Assembly: GCF_001625565.1 (NCBI RefSeq)
Contig: NZ_AUXS01000042.1
Location: 186,001-250,000 of the forward strand
Direction: 5' to 3'
Length of the DNA stretch: 64,000 nt
Source: Pseudoalteromonas luteoviolacea NCIMB 1944
GTDB taxonomy: Bacteria > Pseudomonadota > Gammaproteobacteria > Enterobacterales > Alteromonadaceae
Below the pieces are notes generated by a model that saw only the letters and a list, made by a program, of their open reading frames with translations, ran no database searches and was not told the origin of the DNA. Position numbers and translations under genes: made by a program. Below are positions 26,116 to 35,506 of the stretch, one piece after another; position 1 is the stretch's first letter, and the number at the start of each line of letters is the position of its first letter.

Positions 26116-28953
26116 ATGAACAAACTAACATCTATTGCGGCGGGTGTATTGGCGATGAGCAGTTTTTCTGCGCTAGCTGATGGTTCGATAACAGGTTTAG
26201 TGACTGATGCGTCAGGCATTTTATCAGGAGCAAAAATTTCAGTTGTCGGCACAAAATCAAAAACGTCGACAGATCATCAAGGGCAATTTAACTTATCTCG
26301 TTTGCCTGCTGGTAAGCACACATTGCGTGTTGAGTATTTAGGTTATCCGTCATCTGATTTTGATATTACAGTCGTTGATGGCGAAATGTTGGATTTAGGT
26401 AGTTTAAGTTTAAATATCAATGAAGCCACCATGGAGGAAGTGGTGGCAGTTGGTCACATGCGTCGCGGTGCCATGATGGCAACTAACATGCAAAAAGAGT
26501 CGGACAACATTAAAAATGTGATGTCTGCTGATGGCATCGGAAAACTGCCAGACCGTAATGCCGCCGAAGCTGTTCAGCGTATGCCGGGTGTGTCGATTGA
26601 GCGCGACCAAGGCGAAGGGCGTTTTGTTGCGATACGCGGCCTACCTTCTCAGTGGAATTCGACCTCAATGAACGGCGACCGCCTGCCTACCGCAGAAGAA
26701 GAAACCACAAGTCGTGCTGTGGCTTTTGATTTTTTCCCTACTGATATGATTGAGTTGGTTGAGGTCTCAAAAGCGATCACGCCCGATATGGAAGGGGACG
26801 CAATTGGCGGTAACATCAACTTCGTTACGCGCCGTGCACCAGATGAGCGCATGTTATCGGTGAACGTGGGAGTTGGTGGTGCTGAAAAAGCAGAAGGGGG
26901 CAGTTATTCATTTAACATGCTATATGGCGACCGCTCTGAGGACGATAAATTTGGCTTTTTGATCAACGCCACGGCGTGGGAGCGTGATTGGGCAACCGAT
27001 AATTATGAACCTCGCAGAGCAATCGATGATGACGGCATTGCAGGTGTGCATCGTCTAGAGCTGCGCGACTACACTGGAACACGTAAAACCTACGGTTTAA
27101 ATATGTCGGGTGAGTATCTACTGGACAATGGCTTAGTGTATGCGTCGGCCATGTATGGCACCTTGTCAGATGAAGAAACTCACTACAAACACCGTGTTCG
27201 CTATAACAAAAACCGCGTAGAGCTTCAGCATATATACGATGAATTGATCACCGAAATGAAAGGATTTGAGCTTGGTGGTGAATACGATATTGATTTCAAC
27301 ACCCGAGTAGAGTGGAAGTTAAGCACCTATGACAATCAGTTTGAATATGGCGATATTCCAAATGGTGAAGACAATGCTTACTACGTCGTAAAGTTTAAGC
27401 AAGGTGTTGAATTTGATAATCAAGTTGGTGTGCGAAATGGCCAAGATGTAGGAAGCAATTTAGTATACAACACCATTGATGGCGGTACTGATCCCGCCCG
27501 TGGTATTGGCATGCACTTGCCGAGTGACTGGGTGATGGATCCTGACAAAGCCGTGTTAGCGGATGTTGAACTGTACGGTATTGATATTCAAGAAAGGGAT
27601 AAGATCGTTGCTCAACTAGATCTTATTCACACATATTCAGATCAACTTGAGCTAAAAACCGGTTTTAAATACCGTGATAAAGAGCGTAACGCCAATTTTT
27701 ACGACAAGTTTTATGGCTGGAATGAAGAGCAGTTTGGCCCCACTCCGACACTCTCTCAAGTGGCTAAAGACTTAGGTGTGAGCTTGGTTGACCAGCCAGG
27801 TCGCGGTGAATTTCTCGATAACTTTTCCCATGATTATCAAAAGCACTTTTCACAAGTGATCCCAGTAAACGATTTAAAGCGCTGGTGGGGTGATAATAAA
27901 CACAAGTTGAATTTCTTAGATGGTGACTCTGAGGTCGTGGCAAATGGTGGCGGTTTGAGTCGGAACTTTGACTTAGAAGAAAGCCATTTATCCTTATATG
28001 GTATGTCGACTTATAAGCCGTCTGAATACTGGACTGTTGTAGGCGGTGTGCGCGCGACACAAACCAAAACCGATGTATATGGTTATGTCGCGGTGGAGAA
28101 TGATCAAGGCACTAGCGTGGAACCTGAACAAGGTGGCAAAGATTATTGGTCTGTGTTGCCTTCGGTTCACGTTACCTACCATCAAGATGATATGACCAAT
28201 GTGCGATTCGCATTAACGCGTACCTTTGCACGCCCTGACTTTGGTCAATTATCACCCGGCGCAACCTACTTGGAAATGGAAAACCAGTTACGCGCAGGTA
28301 ATCCTGAGTTAGACCCAACCTATTCAAATAATGTCGACTTGATGTACGAGCACTACTTTGATGATGCCGGGGTAATTGCTGTTGGTTACTTCTACAAACA
28401 GATCATTGACCCGGTTTTTTCTCAGAGTTATCAAGGCAGTTACCGCGGTAACTCGGTAACGGTAAAAAGCCCGTTAAATGGTGATGATGCTTGGCTACAT
28501 GGCGTTGAATTTACCGCCAACTCAAGCTTGGCATTTATCAATGAGTCACTCGATGACTTTGGTATGAGCTTTAACTTTACTTTGATGGACTCTGAGATGG
28601 AGATCCCAAATCGCAGCGACAAAGTGAAGATCTCTCGTCAGGCCGACGAGTTATACAACGTTGCGCTGTATTACGATGATGGTAACTTTGCCGCTCGTAT
28701 CGCAGTAAATCACAAGGGTGAGTACATCGAAGATCACGGTAGCAATACCATGTTAGATACTTATTATGGTGACTATACCAGTGTGGATGCCACCGCTTCT
28801 TACTACATCAATGACAATGCCATGATCTACATTGAGCTCAATAATCTCACCGATGAGCCACTGCAATACTTCACTGGCTCAGAACGTCGTCCAAACCAAA
28901 TTGAATACTACGGGATCCGTGGTCAAGTTGGCTTCAAATACGACTTCTTTTAA
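26116..28953 (+). CDS. TonB-dependent receptor, phosphonate locus
   Basis: 945 residues: signal peptide (1-21, SALA), a carboxypeptidase-regulatory-like domain (about 24-95, SITGLVTDASG), a plug (about 110-235; NVMSADGIGKLPDRNAAEAVQRMPGV) and a 22-strand barrel ending GFKYDFF with terminal Phe. The N-terminal domain and the DAIGGNINFVTRRA plug motif are typical of large receptors for organic substrates in marine Alteromonadales. Its operator and gene order tie it to 2-aminoethylphosphonate or AEP-containing lipids or glycans as substrate. Energy would come from TonB-ExbBD encoded elsewhere. Confidence 0.9.
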   Translation: MNKLTSIAAGVLAMSSFSALADGSITGLVTDASGILSGAKISVVGTKSKTSTDHQGQFNLSRLPAGKHTLRVEYLGYPSSDFDITVVDGEMLDLGSLSLNINEATMEEVVAVGHMRRGAMMATNMQKESDNIKNVMSADGIGKLPDRNAAEAVQRMPGVSIERDQGEGRFVAIRGLPSQWNSTSMNGDRLPTAEEETTSRAVAFDFFPTDMIELVEVSKAITPDMEGDAIGGNINFVTRRAPDERMLSVNVGVGGAEKAEGGSYSFNMLYGDRSEDDKFGFLINATAWERDWATDNYEPRRAIDDDGIAGVHRLELRDYTGTRKTYGLNMSGEYLLDNGLVYASAMYGTLSDEETHYKHRVRYNKNRVELQHIYDELITEMKGFELGGEYDIDFNTRVEWKLSTYDNQFEYGDIPNGEDNAYYVVKFKQGVEFDNQVGVRNGQDVGSNLVYNTIDGGTDPARGIGMHLPSDWVMDPDKAVLADVELYGIDIQERDKIVAQLDLIHTYSDQLELKTGFKYRDKERNANFYDKFYGWNEEQFGPTPTLSQVAKDLGVSLVDQPGRGEFLDNFSHDYQKHFSQVIPVNDLKRWWGDNKHKLNFLDGDSEVVANGGGLSRNFDLEESHLSLYGMSTYKPSEYWTVVGGVRATQTKTDVYGYVAVENDQGTSVEPEQGGKDYWSVLPSVHVTYHQDDMTNVRFALTRTFARPDFGQLSPGATYLEMENQLRAGNPELDPTYSNNVDLMYEHYFDDAGVIAVGYFYKQIIDPVFSQSYQGSYRGNSVTVKSPLNGDDAWLHGVEFTANSSLAFINESLDDFGMSFNFTLMDSEMEIPNRSDKVKISRQADELYNVALYYDDGNFAARIAVNHKGEYIEDHGSNTMLDTYYGDYTSVDATASYYINDNAMIYIELNNLTDEPLQYFTGSERRPNQIEYYGIRGQVGFKYDFF

Positions 28954-29014
28954 TCGCGCTGTCAACTGGGAAGGCTAACCTTCCCAGCTTCTCTCAATAT
29001 TAGGTAAGTGATCA

Positions 29015-30397
29015 ATGTCTCTAATCAGTAACTTTCTTCAGCGCAGTAACACGGTTGTGTTTGTAATTTATGCTTCGTCAGCGGCATTTATGACTTACTT
29101 TTGCATGTATGCGTTTCGCAAACCTTTTTCAGTGGGCAAGTTTGAGCAAGTTGATGCTTTTATGGGGGTACTCGATTTCAAAATTGCCTTGGTACTTGCG
29201 CAAGTTTTTGGCTATTTATTGTCAAAATTCATTGGTATCAAAGTAGTGTCTGAACTTACAGCCAATCGAAGAGCGGCGGCCCTGTTGTCGCTGGTGTTAG
29301 TGGCGCAATTCGCCTTGGTACTGTTTGCCTTGGTCCCTGAGCCTTTTAAACCGCTGATGATGTTTTTAAACGGTGTTCCGCTGGGCATGATTTGGGGCAT
29401 AGTTTTTAGCTTTCTGGAAGGCAGAAAAACTTCTGAGATCCTCGGGGCTTTTTTAAGTGTCACGTTTATAGTTGCCTCTGGCTTAGTGCGTACCGTCGGG
29501 CAGTGGCTGATCCTAGAACTCAATGTCACTGAATATTGGATGCCAGCAGCCACAGGTGCAATTTTCACTGTGCCACTGTTTTTGTCTGTGTATTTTTTGG
29601 CGCAAACACCGCCCCCGTCAACGAGTGATAAAGCAGCACGTCAAGCGCGGGCGCCGATGAATGGACAGCTGCGCTTGGCATTTTTTTTACGTTATGCCCC
29701 CGGCATATTGCTCCTTATCACCAGCTTTTTACTGTTTACCGGCCTGCGAGATTTTCGCGATAACTTTTCAGCGGAGATATGGCAGGCCTTGGGACACGGT
29801 GAAGAGCCAGCGATATTTGCCTATGCTGGGATTCGTATTGCCGGGGTTGTGTTGTTGGTATTGGCTGCCATGGTGATGATTAAAAACAATACCAACGCCT
29901 TTTTAAGTAACCACGGCTTTATCTTGTTGGGCTGTGCACTTTTAGGTGGCACAACCTACGCCTTTGAACAACAGTGGATCGATGGCAAAACTTGGATGGT
30001 GTGGTTAGGCGCTGGGCTATATATAGCTTACATACCTTACAACTGCTTTTTATTTGACCGTATGATCTCCGCAGTTGGCTCTACTGCCAATGCGGGTTTT
30101 TTAATTTATCTCGCTGACTCCGCAGGTTACCTAGGTAGCGTCAGTATGCTGCTATACAGAACGTTTGCATCGCCGGATATCAGCTGGCTCGAATTCTTTA
30201 TCCATCTTTGTTACTTGGTCGCAACCTTAGGGGGCGCGCTGGTGATGGCATCAATGGGGTATTTCAGTATTCGATTACTGCGAAACAAGCCCTCATCACA
30301 AACACAGCATCCAGAAGGTAACACGAGACCTTTGGCTTCAAAACCCAAAGAACTATCAGCTAATACTCGCCAACTTATTTATAAGGAAAACACATGA
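29015..30397 (+). CDS. MFS-like inner-membrane permease (DUF5690 type)
   Basis: 460 residues with about twelve membrane helices and a polar C-terminal tail of about 45 residues. The first helices carry SSAAFMTYFCMYAFRKPFSVG, a motif I associate with the DUF5690 group of major-facilitator-like proteins found near phosphonate genes. It is the likely cytoplasmic-membrane importer for the AEP pathway, working after the TonB receptor. It follows the receptor by 61 bases and overlaps phnX by four bases (ATGA), so it is translationally coupled to the catabolic genes. Confidence 0.75.
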   Translation: MSLISNFLQRSNTVVFVIYASSAAFMTYFCMYAFRKPFSVGKFEQVDAFMGVLDFKIALVLAQVFGYLLSKFIGIKVVSELTANRRAAALLSLVLVAQFALVLFALVPEPFKPLMMFLNGVPLGMIWGIVFSFLEGRKTSEILGAFLSVTFIVASGLVRTVGQWLILELNVTEYWMPAATGAIFTVPLFLSVYFLAQTPPPSTSDKAARQARAPMNGQLRLAFFLRYAPGILLLITSFLLFTGLRDFRDNFSAEIWQALGHGEEPAIFAYAGIRIAGVVLLVLAAMVMIKNNTNAFLSNHGFILLGCALLGGTTYAFEQQWIDGKTWMVWLGAGLYIAYIPYNCFLFDRMISAVGSTANAGFLIYLADSAGYLGSVSMLLYRTFASPDISWLEFFIHLCYLVATLGGALVMASMGYFSIRLLRNKPSSQTQHPEGNTRPLASKPKELSANTRQLIYKENT

Positions 30398-31200
30398 ATC
30401 ACATTGAAGCCGTTATTTTAGATTGGGCAGGCACAGTCGTCGACTATGGCTCTGTTGCCCCGACAACCATTTTTGTTGAAGCGTTTAAACAGGCCTATGA
30501 TTTTGATATTTCCCTTGCCGAGGCGCGTGTGCCGATGGGAATGGGCAAGTGGGATCACATCAAAACACTGGGTCAATTGCCATCAGTAGACAAGCGTTGG
30601 CAAGCTAAGTTTGGTCAAGCAATGACAGACGACATTGTCGATGAAATTTATCAAACGTTTATGCCGCTGCAAAAAGCCAAAGTTGCACAACACGCAACAC
30701 CTATCAACGGAGCGTTAGACACCATCAGTTGGTTAAAGGCGCAGCAAATAAAAGTGGGATCTTGCTCAGGTTACCCACGGGAAGTGATGGAAATCTTAGT
30801 GCCAGAAGCAGCCAAACAAGGGTATACGCCGGATTACTGGGTGGCCAGTGATGACACCATAGGTTCAAGACCAGGCCCTTGGATGGCATTGGAGAACGTA
30901 CAAAAGTTAGGGATCAATGACGTTGCAAACTGCATTAAGTTTGATGATTCAGCGCCAGGTATTACAGAGGGGCTGCGTGCAGGCATGTGGACAGTGGGCC
31001 TTGCAGTAACTGGCAATGCAATTGGTTTGACCGAGGCTGAGTGGCGAGATTTATCTGCACAGGAACAGAGCCTGTTAAGAGAAAAAGCATACAGTGAGCT
31101 GTTTCAAGCGGGTGCCCACTTTGTTGTTGATTCACTGGCTGATGCAATTCCTGTGATCCAACAAATTATGGCAAAAAGAGCGAGATACTTACGTCCATGA
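30394..31200 (+). CDS. phnX: Phosphonoacetaldehyde hydrolase
   Basis: 268 residues, a HAD-superfamily enzyme that cleaves phosphonoacetaldehyde to acetaldehyde and phosphate. Asp10 in VILDWAGTVVDYG is the nucleophile and Lys52 in MGMGKWDHIK is the Schiff-base lysine that is diagnostic of this enzyme. The metal-binding KFDDSAPGI motif follows near residue 188. It is joined to both neighbours by four-base ATGA overlaps. With PhnW it makes a complete AEP-to-acetaldehyde route, and the products feed acetyl-CoA and phosphate pools. Confidence 0.95.
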   Translation: MNHIEAVILDWAGTVVDYGSVAPTTIFVEAFKQAYDFDISLAEARVPMGMGKWDHIKTLGQLPSVDKRWQAKFGQAMTDDIVDEIYQTFMPLQKAKVAQHATPINGALDTISWLKAQQIKVGSCSGYPREVMEILVPEAAKQGYTPDYWVASDDTIGSRPGPWMALENVQKLGINDVANCIKFDDSAPGITEGLRAGMWTVGLAVTGNAIGLTEAEWRDLSAQEQSLLREKAYSELFQAGAHFVVDSLADAIPVIQQIMAKRARYLRP

Positions 31201-32591
31201 GTCACACGCAACCTTTTTGGTTTAAGCAGGCATTAACACAGACTGATGATCAAGCAATGCCGCCATTAACCGCCAATATCAATACCGATGTGTGCATTGT
31301 TGGCGGCGGTTATACAGGCCTTTGGACTGCCATCAAGATAAAGCAGCAGTCGCCCAATACCGATGTCACTGTGCTAGAAAAGGGACGTTGTGGGCAAGGC
31401 GCATCAGGGCGCAATGGTGGCTGTATGTTAACCTTTGCGACAAAACTCAATACCTTGATCAGATTGTTTGGTGTCAGTGAAGCCGTACAGCTTGTTCAAG
31501 CATCAGAGCAAGCGGTATTTGCAATTCAGCACTTTTGCGAGCACTACAAAATAGATGCCGATGTGCGTGTTGACGGTGCAATTTATACTGCGACAAATGA
31601 TGCGCAAGTGCGCAACTTGTACCAACCACTTTCCTTGTTGGCGCAGTACGGCATTAATCGCTGGGCGCAGTTAACATCCAATGAAGCCGTTGAACTCTCT
31701 GGTAGCGCTCAGACTCTGGCTGCAATATCGACTGACGCGGCTGGAAGTTTACATCCGGGGAAGTTGGTACTTGGACTGAAAAAAGTGGCCTTGGCTTTGG
31801 GTGTAAATATTTACGAAAATACTCCCATGGAGCGCTTGCATGAAATCGTTAGCCCGAGGGTGGAAAGCAAACAGGGCAGTGTGAAAGCCAAAAAAGTCGT
31901 CATGGCGATCAACGGCTGGATGGGACAGATGTTTCCGCGCTTTAATCGTCACTATGTGTTGGTGTCTTCGGATATGGTGATCACAAAGCCACAACACGAG
32001 GCGTTGGCGGACATAGGTTTATCCCATGGAAAAGCAGTCGCGGACTCGCGAATATTTGTTCACTACTACAGAACCAGCGTTGATGGCAGGTTGATGTTGG
32101 GTAAGGGTGGCAATTTGTTTGCCTATTCAAACAGAATGTTACCTGCATTTGAGCAAAAAAGTGCATTTGAACCTATGCTGCGCAATAGCTTTCGACGTTT
32201 ATTTCCAGCATTAGATGCTGGCTTTGAAACCAGTTGGACGGGGGCTTCAGATCGCTCGGCCACGGGCTTACCATTTTTTGGTCGGCTCAATGACAATCCA
32301 AATATTTTTTATGGTTTGGGTTATTCGGGTAATGGCGTCGTGCAAAGTTATTTAGGCGGTGAAATATTGTCGTCATTGGTGCTGGGCGAGAGTAATTTTT
32401 GGTCTCAGTGTGGTTTGGCAAAAGGCCCTTTGGGGGCGTTTCCGCCTGAACCAATTCGTTATCTTGGCGCTCAATTAGTCAAGCGTTCAGTGCAGCGAAA
32501 AGAGCGTTTTGAAGATGCAAACAAAGCGCCGTGGTGGATTGATAGCCAAATGGCAAAGTTGGCAGCCGCGGCAGGAAAAGCAGACAAATGA
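31197..32591 (+). CDS. FAD-dependent oxidoreductase of the AEP locus (PbfC/PbfD-like)
   Basis: 464 residues of the DAO (D-amino-acid-oxidase-like) flavoprotein family. The FAD-binding motif VCIVGGGYTGLWTA starts near residue 30, GASGRNGGCM follows, and the C-terminal GLGYSGNGVVQSY is the second FAD site. Members recurring in phosphonate clusters have been shown to oxidatively deaminate AEP or N-methylated AEP to phosphonoacetaldehyde. Here it would feed PhnX directly and duplicate or widen the PhnW step. Four-base overlaps on both sides show tight coupling. Which amine it prefers cannot be read from sequence. Confidence 0.82.
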   Translation: MSHTQPFWFKQALTQTDDQAMPPLTANINTDVCIVGGGYTGLWTAIKIKQQSPNTDVTVLEKGRCGQGASGRNGGCMLTFATKLNTLIRLFGVSEAVQLVQASEQAVFAIQHFCEHYKIDADVRVDGAIYTATNDAQVRNLYQPLSLLAQYGINRWAQLTSNEAVELSGSAQTLAAISTDAAGSLHPGKLVLGLKKVALALGVNIYENTPMERLHEIVSPRVESKQGSVKAKKVVMAINGWMGQMFPRFNRHYVLVSSDMVITKPQHEALADIGLSHGKAVADSRIFVHYYRTSVDGRLMLGKGGNLFAYSNRMLPAFEQKSAFEPMLRNSFRRLFPALDAGFETSWTGASDRSATGLPFFGRLNDNPNIFYGLGYSGNGVVQSYLGGEILSSLVLGESNFWSQCGLAKGPLGAFPPEPIRYLGAQLVKRSVQRKERFEDANKAPWWIDSQMAKLAAAAGKADK

Positions 32592-33139
32592 TCGACAGTG
32601 CCATTACAGACATCGCACACTTGTTTAAGCAATTTGGTGATAAAACCTACGGCGAAGCGTGCGACCAACGTACGCACGCCATCAGCAGCGCTTGGCATGC
32701 GCAACAACAAAATGCGCCGAAAACCATGGTATGTGCTGCTTTTTTACATGATATTGGGCATTTTATTGCAGATAAAAATCAATTGGCGGGGTTAGATCAA
32801 TGGGGCCATATCGACCACGACATCTTGGCAAGTAATTGGTTACAACAAAAGGGCTTTGCCGCTAGCGTTTATCTACCAATTCGCTATCATATCGAGGCAA
32901 AACGGTATGCCGCGCGGCGCAGCGGGACAGACGCGTTGTCAAATGCGAGCCGGCAAACTTTGCAACAGCAAGGCGGACCAATGACAGACAGTGAAGCACG
33001 TGATTTTGAACAGCTCGCTTGCTTTTCACAGGCGATGGAACTGAGGCGCTACGATGATTTAGGCAAACCTAATCAGGCCATCGATACGTCACTTTCACCA
33101 TGGTTAGCGATAACAAAACAAGTGTTAACAGGAAATTAG
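32588..33139 (+). CDS. PhnZ/TmpB-like HD-domain oxygenase
   Basis: 183 residues with an HD domain whose metal ligands are seen in QRTHA, FLHDIGH and the later YHIEAKRY. The N-terminal YGEACDQ supplies the Tyr-Glu lid pair typical of mixed-valent di-iron PhnZ/TmpB enzymes, and QGGPM plus ELRRYDD are further family marks. PhnZ cleaves 1-hydroxy-2-aminoethylphosphonate to glycine and phosphate. Its usual partner, the 2-oxoglutarate hydroxylase PhnY, is missing here, so the enzyme probably uses hydroxylated phosphonates imported from outside. It overlaps the FAD gene by four bases. Confidence 0.85.
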   Translation: MIDSAITDIAHLFKQFGDKTYGEACDQRTHAISSAWHAQQQNAPKTMVCAAFLHDIGHFIADKNQLAGLDQWGHIDHDILASNWLQQKGFAASVYLPIRYHIEAKRYAARRSGTDALSNASRQTLQQQGGPMTDSEARDFEQLACFSQAMELRRYDDLGKPNQAIDTSLSPWLAITKQVLTGN

Positions 33140-33145
33140 GGACCT

Positions 33146-33838
33146 ATGCTGCTCTATCAAGAAATTCGGCAATATTTATTTGCACTGATTGCGGAACATT
33201 CCGAGCTTAAAAAGCTCCCCTCAGAACGCGAGTTGTTGGAAAAATTTAACTCGACACGCATTACGGTGAGAGAGGCACTCACTCGGCTCGAAGCGGAGGG
33301 GATTATCTATCGACAAAATCGCAAGGGCTGGTTTATTTGCCCACCAAGATTAAAGTGGGATCCAGTTAAAAAGGTCAACTTTTATCAATTGGCCCAAGAG
33401 CAACACTTTACGCCTTTAACTCAGCTGGTTTCATTTGAAACTACGGCCGCAAGTGAGGTGATCAATGATGCTTTTGAACTTGGTCCACCGGGTGAGTTTC
33501 ATAGGATAAGTCGTGTGCGTTCATTGGATGAGCGGCCTGTGATGGTAGAAGAAATATACTGCCTTGCATCCCAATTTGATGACTTACAACATAAGCCGCT
33601 AGAGGGCTCAATTACCACCATATTTGAGCAAGATTATGGGGTTAATGTGACCCATGAACGCAGTAGCTTGATTGTGACCGCAATACCGGATGACAAAGCT
33701 GAGCTTCTTAATGTCAATAAAGGGGCACTGTGTTTGAAGATCATTCGTCAGCGCTTTAATCAACTGGATAAACTAATAGATTATAATTTGGAATACTGGG
33801 TGCACAGTACGATAGAAATTGAAGTGGATAGTAAATAA
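33146..33838 (+). CDS. GntR/UTRA transcriptional regulator of the AEP locus (PhnR-like)
   Basis: 230 residues: N-terminal GntR winged helix (about 5-70: LPSERELLEKFNSTRITVREALTRLEAEG) and a C-terminal UTRA ligand-binding domain (about 85-225, ending YNLEYWVHSTIEIEV). It lies six bases after the HD gene in the same operon. The two TGGTCTAGACCA palindromes at the receptor and phnW promoters are suitable binding sites, so it probably represses both units until AEP or a pathway intermediate is present. It would also repress itself, being part of the receptor-headed unit. Confidence 0.88.
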   Translation: MLLYQEIRQYLFALIAEHSELKKLPSERELLEKFNSTRITVREALTRLEAEGIIYRQNRKGWFICPPRLKWDPVKKVNFYQLAQEQHFTPLTQLVSFETTAASEVINDAFELGPPGEFHRISRVRSLDERPVMVEEIYCLASQFDDLQHKPLEGSITTIFEQDYGVNVTHERSSLIVTAIPDDKAELLNVNKGALCLKIIRQRFNQLDKLIDYNLEYWVHSTIEIEVDSK

Positions 33839-33874
33839 CAGTCAGTAAATTTTACCAAATACTAAGATTGAAAG

Positions 33875-33897
33875 AGGCCGCAACTGCGGCCTTTTTT
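33875..33897. terminator. Terminator between the AEP operon and phnW
   Basis: Seven-bp GC stem (33875-33881 with 33886-33892), AACT loop and five Ts. It stops the plus-strand operon; on the minus strand it lies just after phnW and has only a short T run. Confidence 0.85.
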
Positions 33898-33903
33898 GAT
33901 GTG

Positions 33904-34992
33904 CTACCAATATTTTGCTTGCGCAATAGCCGACAACAATCGGGCAATATCTTTAGGGTATACTTCCCCGATATTGCCAATGCGAAAGCAATCTGCATCG
34001 GAGACTTTGCCAGGGTAGATCACAAATCCAAGCGCTTTAAGGGCCTGATAAAAGCGCTTAAAATCATACTCAGGCTCGGTCGGTGAATAAAATGATGTAA
34101 TGATGGGCGAGTGCATGTCGGTCGGCAGTAAAGCGTTAAAGCCAAGTTCTTGCATGCCGTGGCACAAAAGCTGTTGGTTTTGTGTATAACGGGCTTGTCG
34201 AGCTGATACGCCACCTTCCTCTTCCAGTTCCATCAGCGCTTGGGCAAAGGCTCTTACAACATGGGTTGGAGAAGTAAAACGCCATTTGCCATTGGCATGT
34301 TCCATGGTATGCCATTGATCGTATAAATCGAGACTGAGCGACTTTGCATTCCCTTTACAGCGCGTTATTGCAGCTCGTTTAGCAATCACAAAACCAAACC
34401 CAGGGACGCCTTGAATACACTTGTTAGCTGAGCTTATTAAAAACTCGATATTGAGCGCAGCTACGTCCATGTCAATCCCGCCAAAGCTCGACATGGCATC
34501 GAGAATAAAACGCACTTGATGTTGGTTACACAGCTTAGCAACCTGCTCGAGTGGGTTTAGCATGCCTGTGGTAGTTTCGCAGTGCACCATGGCTAAGTGG
34601 CTAAACTGCCCTTGTGCCAAAGTGTCAGCGATAAGTGCTAAGTCAGGTGCCTGTGTTTCTTTAAATGACAATACCTCATGGTTCAACCCGAGAACTTGGC
34701 AGATCTCTGCCATACGTTTGCCATAGGCACCGTTATTGATCACCAGTAGTTTGTCATCAGGCAATATCGCACTGCCTAATACAGACTCGACAGATGCTGT
34801 ACCACTGCCCTGCATCAATACACTAGAGTAATCGTTTGAAGGTGTTGCCAGAGCAACTAAGGTCTGGCGAATTTTTTGTACAACATCAAGGTTGTAATCA
34901 TCATCCCAAGTACACCAATCTTTCAACATGGCCTTTTTTACGGATTCGGATGTAGTCAAAGGGCCCGGCGTTAACAATAAGTAGTGATTCAT
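33904..34992 (-). CDS. phnW: 2-aminoethylphosphonate-pyruvate transaminase
   Basis: 362 residues of the class V aminotransferase fold. It moves the amino group of AEP to pyruvate, giving phosphonoacetaldehyde and alanine. The pyridoxal-phosphate Lys is Lys191 in FLISSANKCIQGVPGFGFV, and LLLTPGPLTTS at the N-terminus, QGSGTASVES and ILDAMSSFGG are the family marks. It is transcribed alone, convergent with the AEP operon, from a promoter carrying the shared GntR operator, so it is coregulated despite the opposite strand. Confidence 0.95.
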   Translation of the reverse strand: MNHYLLLTPGPLTTSESVKKAMLKDWCTWDDDYNLDVVQKIRQTLVALATPSNDYSSVLMQGSGTASVESVLGSAILPDDKLLVINNGAYGKRMAEICQVLGLNHEVLSFKETQAPDLALIADTLAQGQFSHLAMVHCETTTGMLNPLEQVAKLCNQHQVRFILDAMSSFGGIDMDVAALNIEFLISSANKCIQGVPGFGFVIAKRAAITRCKGNAKSLSLDLYDQWHTMEHANGKWRFTSPTHVVRAFAQALMELEEEGGVSARQARYTQNQQLLCHGMQELGFNALLPTDMHSPIITSFYSPTEPEYDFKRFYQALKALGFVIYPGKVSDADCFRIGNIGEVYPKDIARLLSAIAQAKYW

Positions 34993-35012
34993 AATTTTAA
35001 CTTGTTTTATTT

Positions 35013-35024
35013 TGGTCTAGACCA
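35013..35024. promoter_or_regulatory. GntR operator before phnW
   Basis: Perfect 12-bp palindrome TGGTCTAGACCA, 20 bases upstream of the phnW start and identical over 17 bases to the site before the TonB receptor. It overlaps the expected promoter or early leader, a repression position. Confidence 0.85.
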
Positions 35025-35403
35025 GATTGTAGGGTGAGGAACTCATTTAGACAATATGCCGTAATAACGTTTAATAGAAATGTCATATAGGGATGTGGAA
35101 TTGCGAGGGTTCAGTGCAGTGAGGTGAGGTGATTGCAGCGAGACGTGAGCTGTGACAGTGAATAATGTTTATATTTACTCGGCTGAATAGCGGTTGATAA
35201 AGTGTTTGAAGGGCGTGGTATAGAGTATTAAGCGCGGTACTTGGCGTCCGCGCTCTGTAGTTTGGCTGTGGGAGTTATCTCATAGTACTCTGATACTCTG
35301 TACATTTGACTCTGGAAACAATCTGGAAAGCTATATACCATCTAGTCTAGATTAAGTTTCCAGAAAAAGTGAAAAATCGCAATTAAATTTGGAACTTTTT
35401 GAG

Positions 35404-35425
35404 GTCTGGAAAACTATTTTCCAGA
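35404..35425. repeat. Left-end recombinase-site candidate
   Basis: GTCTGGAAAACT (35404-35415) is followed immediately by the inverted TTTTCCAGA (35417-35425), giving a 22-bp near-palindrome. The first 12 bases are an exact inverted match to 46856-46867. This is the best candidate for a recombinase-binding end. Confidence 0.6.
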
Positions 35426-35476
35426 AGTAGAATTGACCACAGAAGAAATTTTTAACAACTTAAATCAACCCTGAAT

Positions 35477-35495
35477 AGGGAGGCTTAGCCTCCCT
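35477..35495. terminator. Hairpin after res
   Basis: Perfect 8-bp GC-rich stem AGGGAGGC/GCCTCCCT around TTA, 12 bases beyond the res stop. On the res strand there is no T tract, whereas a run of six Ts follows on the plus strand, so it may mainly block transcripts entering from the phnW side. Confidence 0.7.
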
Positions 35496-35506
35496 AGAAA
35501 TATTTT

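Larger units (their letters stand above)
34993..35506. other. Left junction region of the mobile element
   Basis: 514 bases without a recognised gene. The first third holds the phnW promoter and operator. The middle holds sequence of unknown origin. From 35311 the region carries repeated TCTGGAAA-type motifs (35311-35319, 35322-35330, inverted 35356-35364, 35404-35415, inverted 35417-35425), then the res terminator hairpin. I saw no clear direct-repeat attachment site, so the exact left boundary is undetermined. Confidence 0.55.
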
